Of a stretch of DNA of 64,000 nt, positions 33,481 to 45,542 are shown in pieces. The position numbers were made by a program, and so were the translations under genes. The number at the start of each line of letters is the position of its first letter. The stretch's first letter is position 1. A model generated the notes under the pieces. That model did no database searches, had not been told where the DNA came from, and saw only the letters and a list, made by a program, of their open reading frames with translations. The stretch comes from Epinephelus fuscoguttatus (lineage: Eukaryota > Chordata > Actinopteri > Perciformes > Serranidae), in assembly GCF_011397635.1 (NCBI RefSeq), contig NC_064765.1:1-64000 (forward strand). Reading direction: 5' to 3'.

Positions 33481-35039
33481 ATTATGTGTAACATTACAAG
33501 CATGAGATTTGTACACTTATAGCCAAAGACATTCTGATAATAATTGGATATGGAGCCATCTTGAATTGTCAATATGGCATCCATGGTAGCCATTTTTCAA
33601 AATGGCCAGCAACAAACATTTTTCTTATGTATGATGGATATAATTTGATTTTGAGGACACAATTTCTTAAATTTATTTACTACACCATTATGAATCGCCT
33701 TTTGATATAGTGTCACAGCCCATCAATGCATGGAACATTGGTAGAAAACTTGCTTTCTTAGGCCCTAGCCCTACTGCAAGACATGGGCTGCAAGGTACCG
33801 AAAGATTTCTGGCTAAATGTGGAATGAAGATCTCTTGGGTCACTGAAGGTCTTTACAGAAGTTACTTTTAGCATCTGAATGATGGCTGCCCCATCTACAA
33901 TAGTGCGGGGGATCTTGGGATTCTCAGATTACTCACTATGAACATGTTCCAGGCATCTCGCGCGGGCACATATTCAGGTGCTGCTATCTAACTACATCTA
34001 AATGTGCAAATTACAATATTAATTAGATGTGGGGCTAAAATTAGACAGCATTTAGGAAACTAAAATACACTACTACTAAACAATGACTAGAACCAGTACA
34101 TTGATTACTGACTACAAAAAGCATGGCATTATAAAGCAGCTTGTATTTAGCTGACACTGAATCCCATGCTCAGTTTCACAGCAGTGGAATTGCCAGTGTG
34201 CCCTGGCTGTGTTTTGACATCCGCCATTGGAATTAAATAATTGAATGAAATAAGGTTCATATTGAATTGTGAGATTATGTTACATTAGTACTTTATTATG
34301 TAGCATATATGTTACATGAGCATGTTGTTATGTAGCAGATGTGTTACGTTAGTACATTATGTAGCAGATACGTTACAATAGTATGTTGTTATATGACAGA
34401 TACATTACGTTAATCCATTGTTACATAGCAGATATGTTATATGAGTACGTTGTTATATAGCAGATACATTACATTAATCCATTGTTACATAGCAGATATG
34501 TTATATGAGTACGTTGTTATATAGCAGATACATTACATTAATCCATGGTTATATAGCAGATATGCTACATTAGTATGTTATTTTTTTAGCAGATCCACTG
34601 AAACTTGTCATGGTTTGGATCATTATTGTGTTTGGGGGAACTTTCCAGATAGAAAATACGGCGATGTGTTGGTAAAAGCTGATCGGTGTTGTTGTTTGTT
34701 GGTGTTGAACCGCAATGTGCTACTTGGCAGATATCTCAGCTGTCACACCATCCCCTCCCTCTCCTGACAACACAGCTCATAAACTACATCACTTCACAAA
34801 AGCTTGTATGTATGGAACATGTTCACGGTTTACAGAGATGTAGAGTGGCAACATTTTCTTCAGGTTACTGGGCTGAATTTTGAAGATTACAGTTTTTAAA
34901 TGTGAGTACTAAAATATTTAAAGTGGATTTACAGATGTTTGACATTGAAAGATTTGACCATTTGACCATTTAATTTACAAACTTAGTGCTTGTTTTCAGC
35001 GTTGATAAACATGTTGGTGGATAATTTATCAACACACAG
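33481..35039. other. Intergenic, with a TA-rich tandem repeat at 34265-34590
   Basis: Non-coding. From about 34265 to 34590, degenerate units containing agcagatacattac and agcagatatgttat alternate. Nothing else recognised. Confidence 0.55.
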
Positions 35040-35358
35040 ATGGTAAATGGTAAATGGACCTGCATTTGTACAGTGCCTTTCGAGTGACCACTCAAAGCGC
35101 TTTTTACACTACGAGCCACGTTCACCCATTCACACACAAATTCATACACTGGTGGCCAAGACTACCAGACAAGGTGCCACTCAGTTACTCAGTTTTAACA
35201 CACTCACACACCGATGGAACAGCCATCGGAAGCAATTTGGGGTCCAGTATCTTGCGCAAGGATACTTCGACATGCAGCCTGGAGGAGCCCGGGATTGAAC
35301 CGCTGATCTCCGATTGGTGGACAACCCACTTTACCTCTGAGCCACAGCCACCCCTATG
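35040..35358 (-). repeat. Dispersed teleost repeat with TAAATGG tail
   Basis: Starts with ggtaaatggtaaatgg and contains ccactcaaagcgctttttacactac, then cacccattcacacaca and a gagccacagccacccc end. I recognise this as a very common fish dispersed repeat, probably of SINE or short LINE-derived type. The strand is assigned by taking the TAAATGG run as the 3' tail. Confidence 0.55.
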
Positions 35359-36392
35359 CCAGATGGAGTCATAAGAGATTCATAAGACTTTGTTTTATGT
35401 TTTATTAAAAAATCATAAAATAAGTTTAAAACATTTGAGTTTGTCATACATGGAGGGGGAAATCTAACACAGATGTGTTTCGTATTTAATTTCTTAAGAT
35501 TGTAAGGATTCACGAGAACTTTGGCATCACAGTTCAGAAAAAGTTTTGAAACCCTGATTTTTTCCCATGTTTTTAACAATCAAACACATTAACTATTTAT
35601 AAACACAAGATTAAAATGAAAACAGCAAATACTGAAAGAAAATCACATCAAGCTTCGGTTGTTTCAAAGTTTCATCTTTGTGGAGACAAAACCAGATTTC
35701 ATCCTTATACATGATAAATTCTTCCTTCACAGTCTGGTACTGTCGACTCCTCCATCACAACACGTCACTCAGTTTTTATTCTCTGACACTTTGAACTCAA
35801 ACTAATGCCCAACAACATGCTGTCGTCACACAGGACACACTTTACTACAATAGTATGATTCAACTACAAACTAGTGTTAATAAGAGCGGTGTCACTGACT
35901 GGTTTGTCTGCTCAGAGCTTCACCTTTATCCTCACAGGAAGTTTCACAAATCTTTGAGTGAATTTCAGTTTGCAAAAAAAGTTTTTGTTCCCAGAAAACA
36001 ATCCTGCAGTTTCTCATAGAGCCAGAAACTCTCAATGAGAAACACATTTAATGAGTTGTGTAAGTGGTAACATGTGGCATTCCTACATTCGTCAGACTTC
36101 AATCAACATGTAGAACCAGTTTTAACTTTCAGAAGAACAGACGTCAGACGACTCATCAGTATTAACTAGTTATATAAAAACAGGAGAATCATTTTTAACT
36201 GTTTAAAGGACACAGCTGCTGAAACTATTTCTACAAACTGATAATCACACACTTTCACTTCTGAATGCACTGCAACTTTTTCTTGTACTGAAGTACTCTC
36301 ACAGTGTGGTGTTTGTACTCATCTGAATACTTCTGTCTGAATATGACACCACACCCAATCTTGACGGTCATGTCTACACATTAAAACAGGAT
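35359..36392. other. 3' flank of gene 2, no gene seen
   Basis: AT-rich non-coding sequence downstream of gene 2. Confidence 0.55.
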
Positions 36393-36398
36393 TTTATT
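36393..36398 (-). terminator. Candidate poly(A) signal of gene 2
   Basis: TTTATT on the + strand is AATAAA on the minus strand, about 267 nt past the gene 2 stop. Confidence 0.4.
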
Positions 36399-36664
36399 CA
36401 TTTTGTCTTGTGCTTCAGAACATTTAAAATTCACTCCTGACCTCCTGAACACCAACAAACCCTCAGTGGTAAAGAGAATAATTGCAGAAGTCCACAGTAA
36501 ACTCTGTGATAACAAGCAGCTGTGGAATGAAACCTGGTTCAGTGCTAAAGGTTCAGTTTGAGTTTAGAAGGCTGTGTCTGAGAATAACAACCTTCAATTT
36601 TGTCATAAAGTGTCAAACCACCTATTTTTCCTCCACTCAGCGACTCGTCGTCCTCCATGTTGCA

Positions 36665-36878
36665 CTAGTTGTCGGGCAGCAGCACGCTGAGGCAGGAGAA
36701 AGGCAGATTGGACAAGCAGTCTGTGTTAATGGTGACCTGCATGTCACCAAATAAAACTTGGCTTCTGTCTCCGCTGCCCTCTTTCTTCTTCAGCTCTGTG
36801 AGTCGTTGGAGGATCAGCTGGTGTTCACGTCCTCTCACCAGGCCTCTGAAGTACAGCACAGCGACCAGGTGCTTCCTG
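36665..36878 (-). CDS. tnfaip2: Gene 2 last exon
   Basis: Acceptor CTGCAG then CAGGAAGC; starting at 36878 gives [14 protein letters not shown], aligned with SEKHVSALL of gene 1. Stop TAG at 36667-36665. An alternative acceptor 3 nt downstream is possible. Confidence 0.8.
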
Positions 36879-37744
36879 CTGCAGGTGGAGAAGAAAACAC
36901 ATTCAGACATTTTATTCATCAGTGGACATCAGGAACGATGCAGCACAGTCTGTCGCTGACTGCAGGCTCATCAGAACAACAAACACACTCCACCCACCGA
37001 TGAGTAAAACAGCACTGTGACGTTTCCTCCCCTCAGTGTTTAAAATTGTATTACTCGTTTTTAAAAGTCTTAACGGCCTGGCACCATCCTATTTGTCTGA
37101 GCTACTACACCCCCACACCCCAGTTAGAGCAATGAGGTCTACCAACTTGTTGCTGCTGGAGGTTCCTAGATCTAAACTTAAAAGTAGAGGTGATAGAGCC
37201 TTCTCGGTGGCAGCCCCCAATCTGTGGAACAGCCTGCCACTGCATATAAGAGCTGCTCAGACTCTTGAGCATTTTAAATCCCTGCTGAAAACCCATTTCT
37301 TCTCACTAGCTTTCAGCACTAGTTAAGCATGAGATCTTGGTTTTAGAACTATTTATTTTATCTTGATTTGTTTTACGAGGTTTTATTGGTGATTTTATTA
37401 CGTTTTATTGTTTTATTTTATCATGTGTTTTTAGAGAGGGATGTTTATATTTATTTAATTTATATTTGTGTATTTAACTTCCTTGCCTGTACAGCACTTT
37501 GGTCAACTGAGGTTGTTTTTAATGTGCTATAGAAATAAACTTGACTTGACTTGACTTGACTTGACAGTGTAACGATGTCAGTCTGTGGAAATATTCACTC
37601 AACCAACATAACACAAAGTGAGATGCTGACATCAGTTTACAGGTTCGACATTTAATGAAGCTGCAGCATGTTAAATAGTGTCCTCACTGTTCATCACCAC
37701 CAACATCACACCGTGTGCACGATGTTTCAGCTACAACTTCATTT

Positions 37745-37791
<47 letters not shown>

Positions 37792-40700
37792 CTCCAGAGA
37801 TGTTTATTTATTTTTGTTTCTCCTTTTTAAAGTCAACTTCACTTACTAAATGACATTTGTACAAAAACAAGAAACATATAGTTTTTTTTCTTAGATCAGT
37901 TTTACAAACAACAACAACAACAGAGGAGATTTAAGTCAACAACAACGACAAACCCAAACCTGTCAACCCTGAACACAGCAGTGACCAAATGATGAGAATT
38001 AATTTCAAACATTTCAACATCAACTTTTTATCATTTAGTTTATTTTGCCTGATTGGTTGATTTTGATTAAATGTCACTCGACTGTTGGAAGCACAGACAG
38101 TAGAAAATCTGTTTCTGATTACTGATTGATTGATTTAATTTGATTATATTCTATGTTGTTGATCTGAATCAACAAAGTAGCTAAAGCTGTCAGATAAATG
38201 GAGTAAAAAGTTAAATATTTTTCTCTGAAGCGTAAAGTAACAGAAAATACAAATACTCAAGTACCTCAGATTTGTATGAGGTAATATATAGGTAATTTAT
38301 AGTTACTTTCCACCACTGCGCTGAGTTCATGTGGTAACCTGTGTGCACCTTTTTAAAACAGCAGAAGATAAATCCTGAATTATTATTGGTTTGATTAAAA
38401 TAAACTGAGCTTTTATTTCTAAAGCTGGAAAATTACACTGAAAAACACACAAGTATGAAGCTAGATAAGCTACCAGTAGATGTACACTTTCTTCTGCGCA
38501 GTGATTCACTTGGTGGGTGTAGTTTGGTAGACAGAAACTAGTTCCTGCATGAAACTGCTCCCAACAAGGTCTGTGGATTATCTTCAATAACTGCGTTGTG
38601 ATTTCTGAAAAGAGAAATTAATCAGTTTTACAAGACATACATTTTACATCTCCACAGCCCATATCTCCAACATCTCTACATCTCATATCTCTAACATCTC
38701 TACAGCTCACACCTGAACTGTCAGACTGATTAACAGCTCTACACTGAAGAGGAAGAACGTGTGTTTTTGTTTTTGAGATAAACTGATCATTTAAATTTTT
38801 GGGCATGAGTTCACCTTTTTTGTTTTTTTTTTATCCATCAGACCAAAACTGCTGTTTTTTTTTAGTAATTCAACAATTGAAAACATGTAACTTCAGTTTT
38901 TTTAACTCTTATTTTTGATTATTTCATCATCACTTCCTCATTCTTCTGCTTAGTTTTATGAAATAGGGGGATTCCAGCACAGCTATAATATTTGGTCCTC
39001 TCAGTCAAACACTTCCACATTTACAAGAGGCAGAAACTTTTCTAAACTTTTCAAACTGAAATTAAAATTAGGATGTTGGTTAAATGTCTTCACTCTGGGT
39101 TTTTTTTTTTTCACTTTGACTTGTCTAGCTGCTTGTCAACGCAGAGACATGTGGCAGCACTCTGACATGTCTCACTTTCACAAGCCTTCCTGGTTTATGA
39201 GAAACTGAACTCTAATGACACAGAAATCCCCGTCGTCAACCTGGATGACCTCAGCTGGCTCCGAGCTGCTGCTGGTGTTAATATCATTAACCTGAGTGCT
39301 CAGCTCAGCGTTCGGTAAACGTTTTTTTCTGAAGCTTCTGTTTGGGCTTTTTAAACATAAACATGTTTCAGCTCCAGATAACATAAGCCCAAATCTTATG
39401 TTTCTTTACATATGTGACCCTATTTGTCAAAGTTAAATTAATTTAGCTGTAATGAAGCTTTAAATATGAAAATAAATAAAGTCAATCTGAGAGTATGTTT
39501 TTAAGGTACGTGTACTTTACTGGAGTTTTCCAATTTTGTAGTGCTGGATACTTGTACTTCACTACAGTTATTTATTCACAGCTATTGCTTTAGTCTGTGC
39601 AGACAGTCTCAAAACGTATAAGAGTGGCCTCCGCAATGCCAGAGCAAACTATTACTCAGCTTTAATAGAAGACAATAAGAACAACCCCAGGTTTCTTTTC
39701 AGCACTGTAGCCAGGCTGACTGATACCCCGTTTACACGTAGGAAAAACGCACATATTTTCATGCGGTTTGGCCTCTTGTTTACATGCAAACTGAGTTTTT
39801 TTCACGGAAAACGATCATTTGTAAAAACTCTAGCCAAAGTAGAGATTTCTGAAAATGCCATTTATGTGATGCCGTCTAAACTGGGTGAAACGGGGTATTA
39901 GGTTCTGAAACATCACAGCATGCACCAGCAAATGCTTGACGTCATGTGAGCGACCTATGTTTACACTTTGTGTGGCTACTGATCATGGATGCTGTTAAGG
40001 TGGTACTCATTTTGACGTTTGTGCAAACGCTTTGTTACGGCCTTTTTCCACCAGATGCGTGTCGGTTGCATCTCCGTCTAGCTCTGGCACTCCAGAGCAA
40101 CAGGCACGCAGGACTTCTATTTTTGCCGGATGCTGGAGCACAACACAGCAATTCAGCACAGAGCAGATCGTGCGGGGCAGGAAGTCGTGCACACAAACAA
40201 AATAAAACATCCGGTTAATTTTCAAAATAAAATACAGTGTTCACAGCGGATCATAGTTCCCTGGACTACACCTTGAAATCTACATAATAGGCAGAGGCAG
40301 GCCCGAAGTCAACAGGTCAGAGGTTTTCAGACGTCATTTCACCCCATTGACACCATGGACGAGGAGATATTAATCACAGCAGTGCACCGAGATGTCTTCC
40401 GGCGGAGCTGCACTGCTCCACACAGCAAACGCAGCCGGTGGGTACTGACGGACGCCGGAGCACGCAGTGGATAACCAGCGCTGCACGCATACAGTGGAAA
40501 TCCGGCGTTTAAAGCGACATTTAGGAGTAGCTCCACTTCACTGTCAGTCTACACAAACGAACCTCTCGCCATGTTTATTGTTTTGAAAGGAACAGGAAGT
40601 CGCGCGTCTCTTTCGTTGTTGTTGTTGTTGTTGTCGATTCTGAGGATTCTGATTGGCTTGCATGGCTTCATCCTTCTCCCTACACTGCCGCCCATAGGTG

Positions 40701-42308
40701 TGGCATAGTTATGACGGCGCTCGATGGCGTATTTATCCGGGTTCATGTAAATGACAACATTTTTGAAAACAATGTTGTGTGCACGATGTTATTATTGAAA
40801 ACGGAGAGGGGGAAAATATTCGTTTCTCTAAATACCCGGCTATGTGTAAACGTGGTGTGAGAGCCCTTAGCAGTAATGATTTTATGAGCTTTTTTAATGA
40901 CAAAATTCTAACTATTAGAGGCAAAATTCATGACCTCCTGTCCTCAGATAGTACCTATCTAACCTCAAACACAGCTGTAAGACCTAATATATATTTAGAT
41001 TGCTTCTCCCCAATTTCTCTTCAAGAACTGACCGCAGTGATTTCTTCATCTAAATCATCAACGTGTCTCTTAGACCCCATCCCAACTAGGCTACTTAAGG
41101 AGGTCTTTCCTTTAGTTAACACTCATATATTAGATATGATCAATATATCCTTATTAACAGGCTATGTACCACAGTCTTTTAAGATAGCTGTAATTAAACC
41201 TCTACTAAAAAAGCCCACCCTGGATCCAGAGGTGTTAGCCAACTATAGACCAATATCTAATCTTCCCTTTATGTCAAAGATCCTTGAGAAAGTAGTCGCA
41301 GACCAGCTGTGTGATTTTCTCCATGATAATAATCTATTTGAGGAATTTCAGTCAGGATTTAGAGTGCATCATAGCACTGAGACAGCACTAGTTAAAATTA
41401 CAAATGACCTTCTGATTGCTTCAGACAAAGGACTCGTCTCTGTACTTGTTTTATTAGATCTTAGTGCAGCGTTTGACACTATTGACCATCAAATTCTGCT
41501 GCAGAGACTGGATCACTTAATTGGCCTAAAAGGTTCTGCACTAAGCTGGTTTAAATCTTATTTATCTGATCGTTTTCAGTTTGTTCACGTTCATAATGAA
41601 TCATCCTTATGTACTAAAGTTTGTTTTGGACTTCCGCAAGGTTCTGTGCTCGGACCAATCCTGTTTACTCTATATATGCTTCCTTTAGGTAACATCATTA
41701 GAAATAACAACAATTTCCATTGTTATGCGGATGATACTCAGTTTTATCTATCTATGAAGCCAGAAGAAAATAATCAATTAACTAAACTCCATAACTGTCT
41801 TAAAGACATAAAAACTTGGATGAGCACCAATTTCCTGATGTTAAATTCAGACAAAACTGAAGTTATTGTTCTTGGCCCCAAACAGCTCAGAGACTCTTTA
41901 TCTGATGACATAGTTTCTCTAGATGGCATTGCTCTGGCCTCTAGCACTACCGTAAGAAACCTCGGAGTAATATTTGATCAAGATTTGTCTTTTAATTGTC
42001 ATTTAAAACAAACCTCACAGACTGTGTTTTTTCATCTCAATTCAATTTAAAAAAATTTTTATAAAGCCCAATATCACAAATCACAATTTGCCTCACAGGG
42101 CTTTACAGCATACGACATCCCTCTGTCCATAGGACCCTTGCAGCGGATAACGAAAAACTCTCCCCAAAAAATAACAGGGGAAAAAACGGTAGAAACCTCA
42201 GGAAAAGCAACTGAGGAGGGATCCCTCTTCCAGGACGGACAGATATGCAATAAATGTCATACAGAACAGAACAACATGATAAATTAACAATAATTTGTAT
42301 GACACAAT

Positions 42309-42352
<44 letters not shown>

Positions 42353-45300
42353 CAGAGAGAGATGCAGGACAGATGGTAATGACAGTAGCTTACAACAACA
42401 ATAATGAAAGTAATAATATTATAATTATAGTTCTGGCTACTGTGGTACAATATGTTGAAAGTATATATTAATATCTGATAGTATACACATATGTATACTA
42501 ACAGTAGAAGTGTGACTAATGATAAAAGCAGCAGCAGGAGGCATTTTGCAGGACCACAGCAGCGGCACAGCCACACATGTCACACCATCCAGGCACCGCT
42601 GTGATATAAGCAATATGTCATCTGCGTAATATTATGAAAATTAGGCCTATCCTGACCCGAAACGATGCAGAAAAATTGGTCCACGCTTTTGTTACCTCAA
42701 GGCTGGATTACTGTAACTCTCTATTATCAGGTAGCTCTAGTAAGTCCTTAAAAACTCTCCAGCTAATTCAGACTGCAGCAGCACGTGTACTAACAGGAAC
42801 TAAGAAACGTGATCATATTTCTCCTGTTTTAGCTTCTCTGCACTGGCTCCCTGTAAAATCCAGAATTGAATTTAAAATCCTACTGTTAACTTATAAAGCT
42901 CTAAATGGTCAAGCTCCGTCATATCTTAGAGAGCTCATAGTGCCATATTATCCCACCAGAACACTGCGCTCTGAGAACGCAGGGTTACTCGTGGTCCCTA
43001 AAGTCTCCAAAAGTAGATCAGGAGCCAGAGCCTTCAGCTATCAGGCTCCTCTCCTGTGGAATCATCTTCCTGTTACTGTCCGGGAGGCAGACACCGTTTA
43101 CGACTAGACTTAAGACTTTCCTCTTTGATAAAGCTTATAGTTAGGGCTGGCTCAGGCTTGCCCTGTACCAGCCCCTAGTTAGGCTGACTTAGGCCTAGTC
43201 TGCCGGAGGACCCCCCTATAATACACCGGGCACCTTCTCTCCTTCTCTCTCTCTCTCTCTCCTTCTCTCTCTATCTATCTATCTCTCTCTCTCTCTCTCT
43301 CTCTCGCTCTCTCTCTCTCTCTCCCCTTTGCTAACACTCATATCTTGTTACTGCCTGTCACTAAATCGGCCGTACTGCATGTCACTAAATCAGCCGTACT
43401 GCATGTCACTAACTCAAACTCACTAACGCTCCACTGTCTCTCAGGTTAACTCATATCACAGCGGTGCCTGGACAGCGTGACGTGTGTGGTTGTGCTGCTG
43501 CCGTGGTCCTGCCAGATGCCTCATGCTGCTGCTGTTATCATTAATCATACTTCTACTGTTATTATACACATATGATTATTGTCACATATGTATACTGTCA
43601 GATATTAATATATACTTTCAACATAATGTTGTTGTTTCTGTAGGTGCAGTCTGTGGAGAAACACCTGGGTCTTACAGATTTCCCCGTCCTCTTTTTCTGC
43701 TATTCTTAATTCTGCTGCATCCTTTTTTATTTTCAGTTGTCTGATGGCTTCTCTTAATTCACTAATTCTGACGCCATCTGTCCCTCGTGCTCGTCTGTTC
43801 TGACATGTTTCTCCAGAAGAGAAAAGAAGGCATTTCAACATTTGTAAATTGTTTGCAGCATGTTGTTGACAGCACCAACGCCAACAGCCATCTTGTTTAA
43901 CCATTGTCTGTTCCTGAGATATAGCATTAAAACACGATAATGTCGAAGTGAAACTGACCTTTGACCTTCTGACTATTATTTTATCCTGTTAGACATCTGT
44001 GTCAAGTTTTGTCAGAATTAGTGTATGAATTCTTCAGTTATGGCCAAAAACATATTTTGTGAGATCACACTGACCTTTGACTTTCAACCACAATATTCAA
44101 ATCAGTTCACTGTTGAGTCCAGGTGAATGTTTGTGCCAAAATCTGAAGAAATTCTGGGAAAGATATTGTGTTTGTAAGGACGGGAGTGACAGACAGACAC
44201 CATTAAAACATGAAGTCTCCAGTCACAGCAAATGCTGTCGCAGAGACATGAAACAGCAAATACTAAGCTACAGATGTTAGCGGCCCGTCAGGCTGATCAA
44301 AACCACCACATGTCAAACACCTGAAGAAGGTTCGATTCCACTGTATGAATCAAATCTGTCAGAGTCAGAGTTCAGTAAAGGGAAGACTGCTGAACTTTTC
44401 TTGGACTGATTTTAAGGGTTTCTGCAGTTTATTTACAGAACAACAACATGAGTTAGTGATGATTACCTGAAGTCAGGGTAATGCTCCACTAAAGGCTGCA
44501 GGTAGTTCTTTATATCTGCCTTGTTTTTCTGTCCAATGAGGTCACTCAGGTCATCTCCTACGGCGTGAAGCCACTCACAGCTCGACTTCTACCACAGAAA
44601 AAAAAAAAAAAATAGAAAAAATTTAAAATTAACATAAAAATGAATACTGAGTTTAATTATGTTTTGGACTCCGAGTGTTGTGATTTTTATCTGAGCAACC
44701 TGAAACTATGATCAAGATTTATTTTTAGTGTTGATGGTAAATTAAACGTAGATAGTTGCAATGATAAATTAATCAGTGGGTGTGACACTGACTGAGAACG
44801 ATGTTCTTCCTGCATCCATCACCGTCATCTGACGTCATCTGAAGTTATTGGAGGCAGAGAGAGCCCTGCCTCTAGGTATCCAGGTAACGCTCCTTCCTTC
44901 CTTTTTTCACTTTTAATGCAAATTAAATTTCCAACAGTGAAATGGCATGCTGTTTGGTTGATGCTGTATTGGTAACGGTTGGCTTTCATAGCTACTGGTT
45001 CTCTGTTGTGGGTTTGGTGTGTTAGGGTCTGAACACTAAACTGATCAGCAGGAGGACTCAGCTCTCTGTTTCAATATAACACACACTGAGGAATTCACTG
45101 CTTCAATTGACTACGTTTTCCATCAACACTGATCAGACATCCACACAGATGGTGGTAAATTTTCCCACAGGCCCATTACTTCAGTTTTCATTATCACAGC
45201 ACGGACTTTTATTTTCTGGAGACCATGACTTTAACATCTCATCATCACAAGTTAAAAATCAGAGGAGCCAAACAGGAAACCTGCTGCTTAAGTTAATGTG

Positions 45301-45489
45301 GAAGTTAAAGAATTAATTACCATGTCGTCAAAGAGATCACGGAGTTGTCCACACTGCACACGCATCTTACTCGCTGCCTTCTCGTGTTTCCGGTTCTTGC
45401 ACGAGTAGTTGGTCTTCATCAGCTGGCCGACATATTCCCTCACCACATGGTGGTGCATACGATCCGCAAACCCCTGTCGCCAGGTAACA

Positions 45490-45542
<53 letters not shown>

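Larger units (their letters stand above)
39599..43640 (+). mobile_element. L2-like LINE copy A, with two insertions
   Basis: LINE sequence at 39599-39722 matches 53458-53578 of copy B almost exactly, then resumes at about 40861. It carries the RT and C-terminal part of ORF2, a 3' UTR and a CT-rich tract, and ends at about 43640 without the usual TTGA tail. It is interrupted by a DNA-transposon-like insert (39723-40860) and by an antisense L2 tail (about 42032-42625). Endonuclease and ORF1 are absent (5' truncation). Confidence 0.8.

Noticed and set aside
42103-42576. 157-codon minus-strand frame
   Set aside because: It is L2 3' UTR and a GA/CT repeat read through; no LINE protein motif.
44313-44350. 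cctgaagaaggttcgattcc as another hammerhead-like motif
   Set aside because: No GAAAC half follows and no stem forms.
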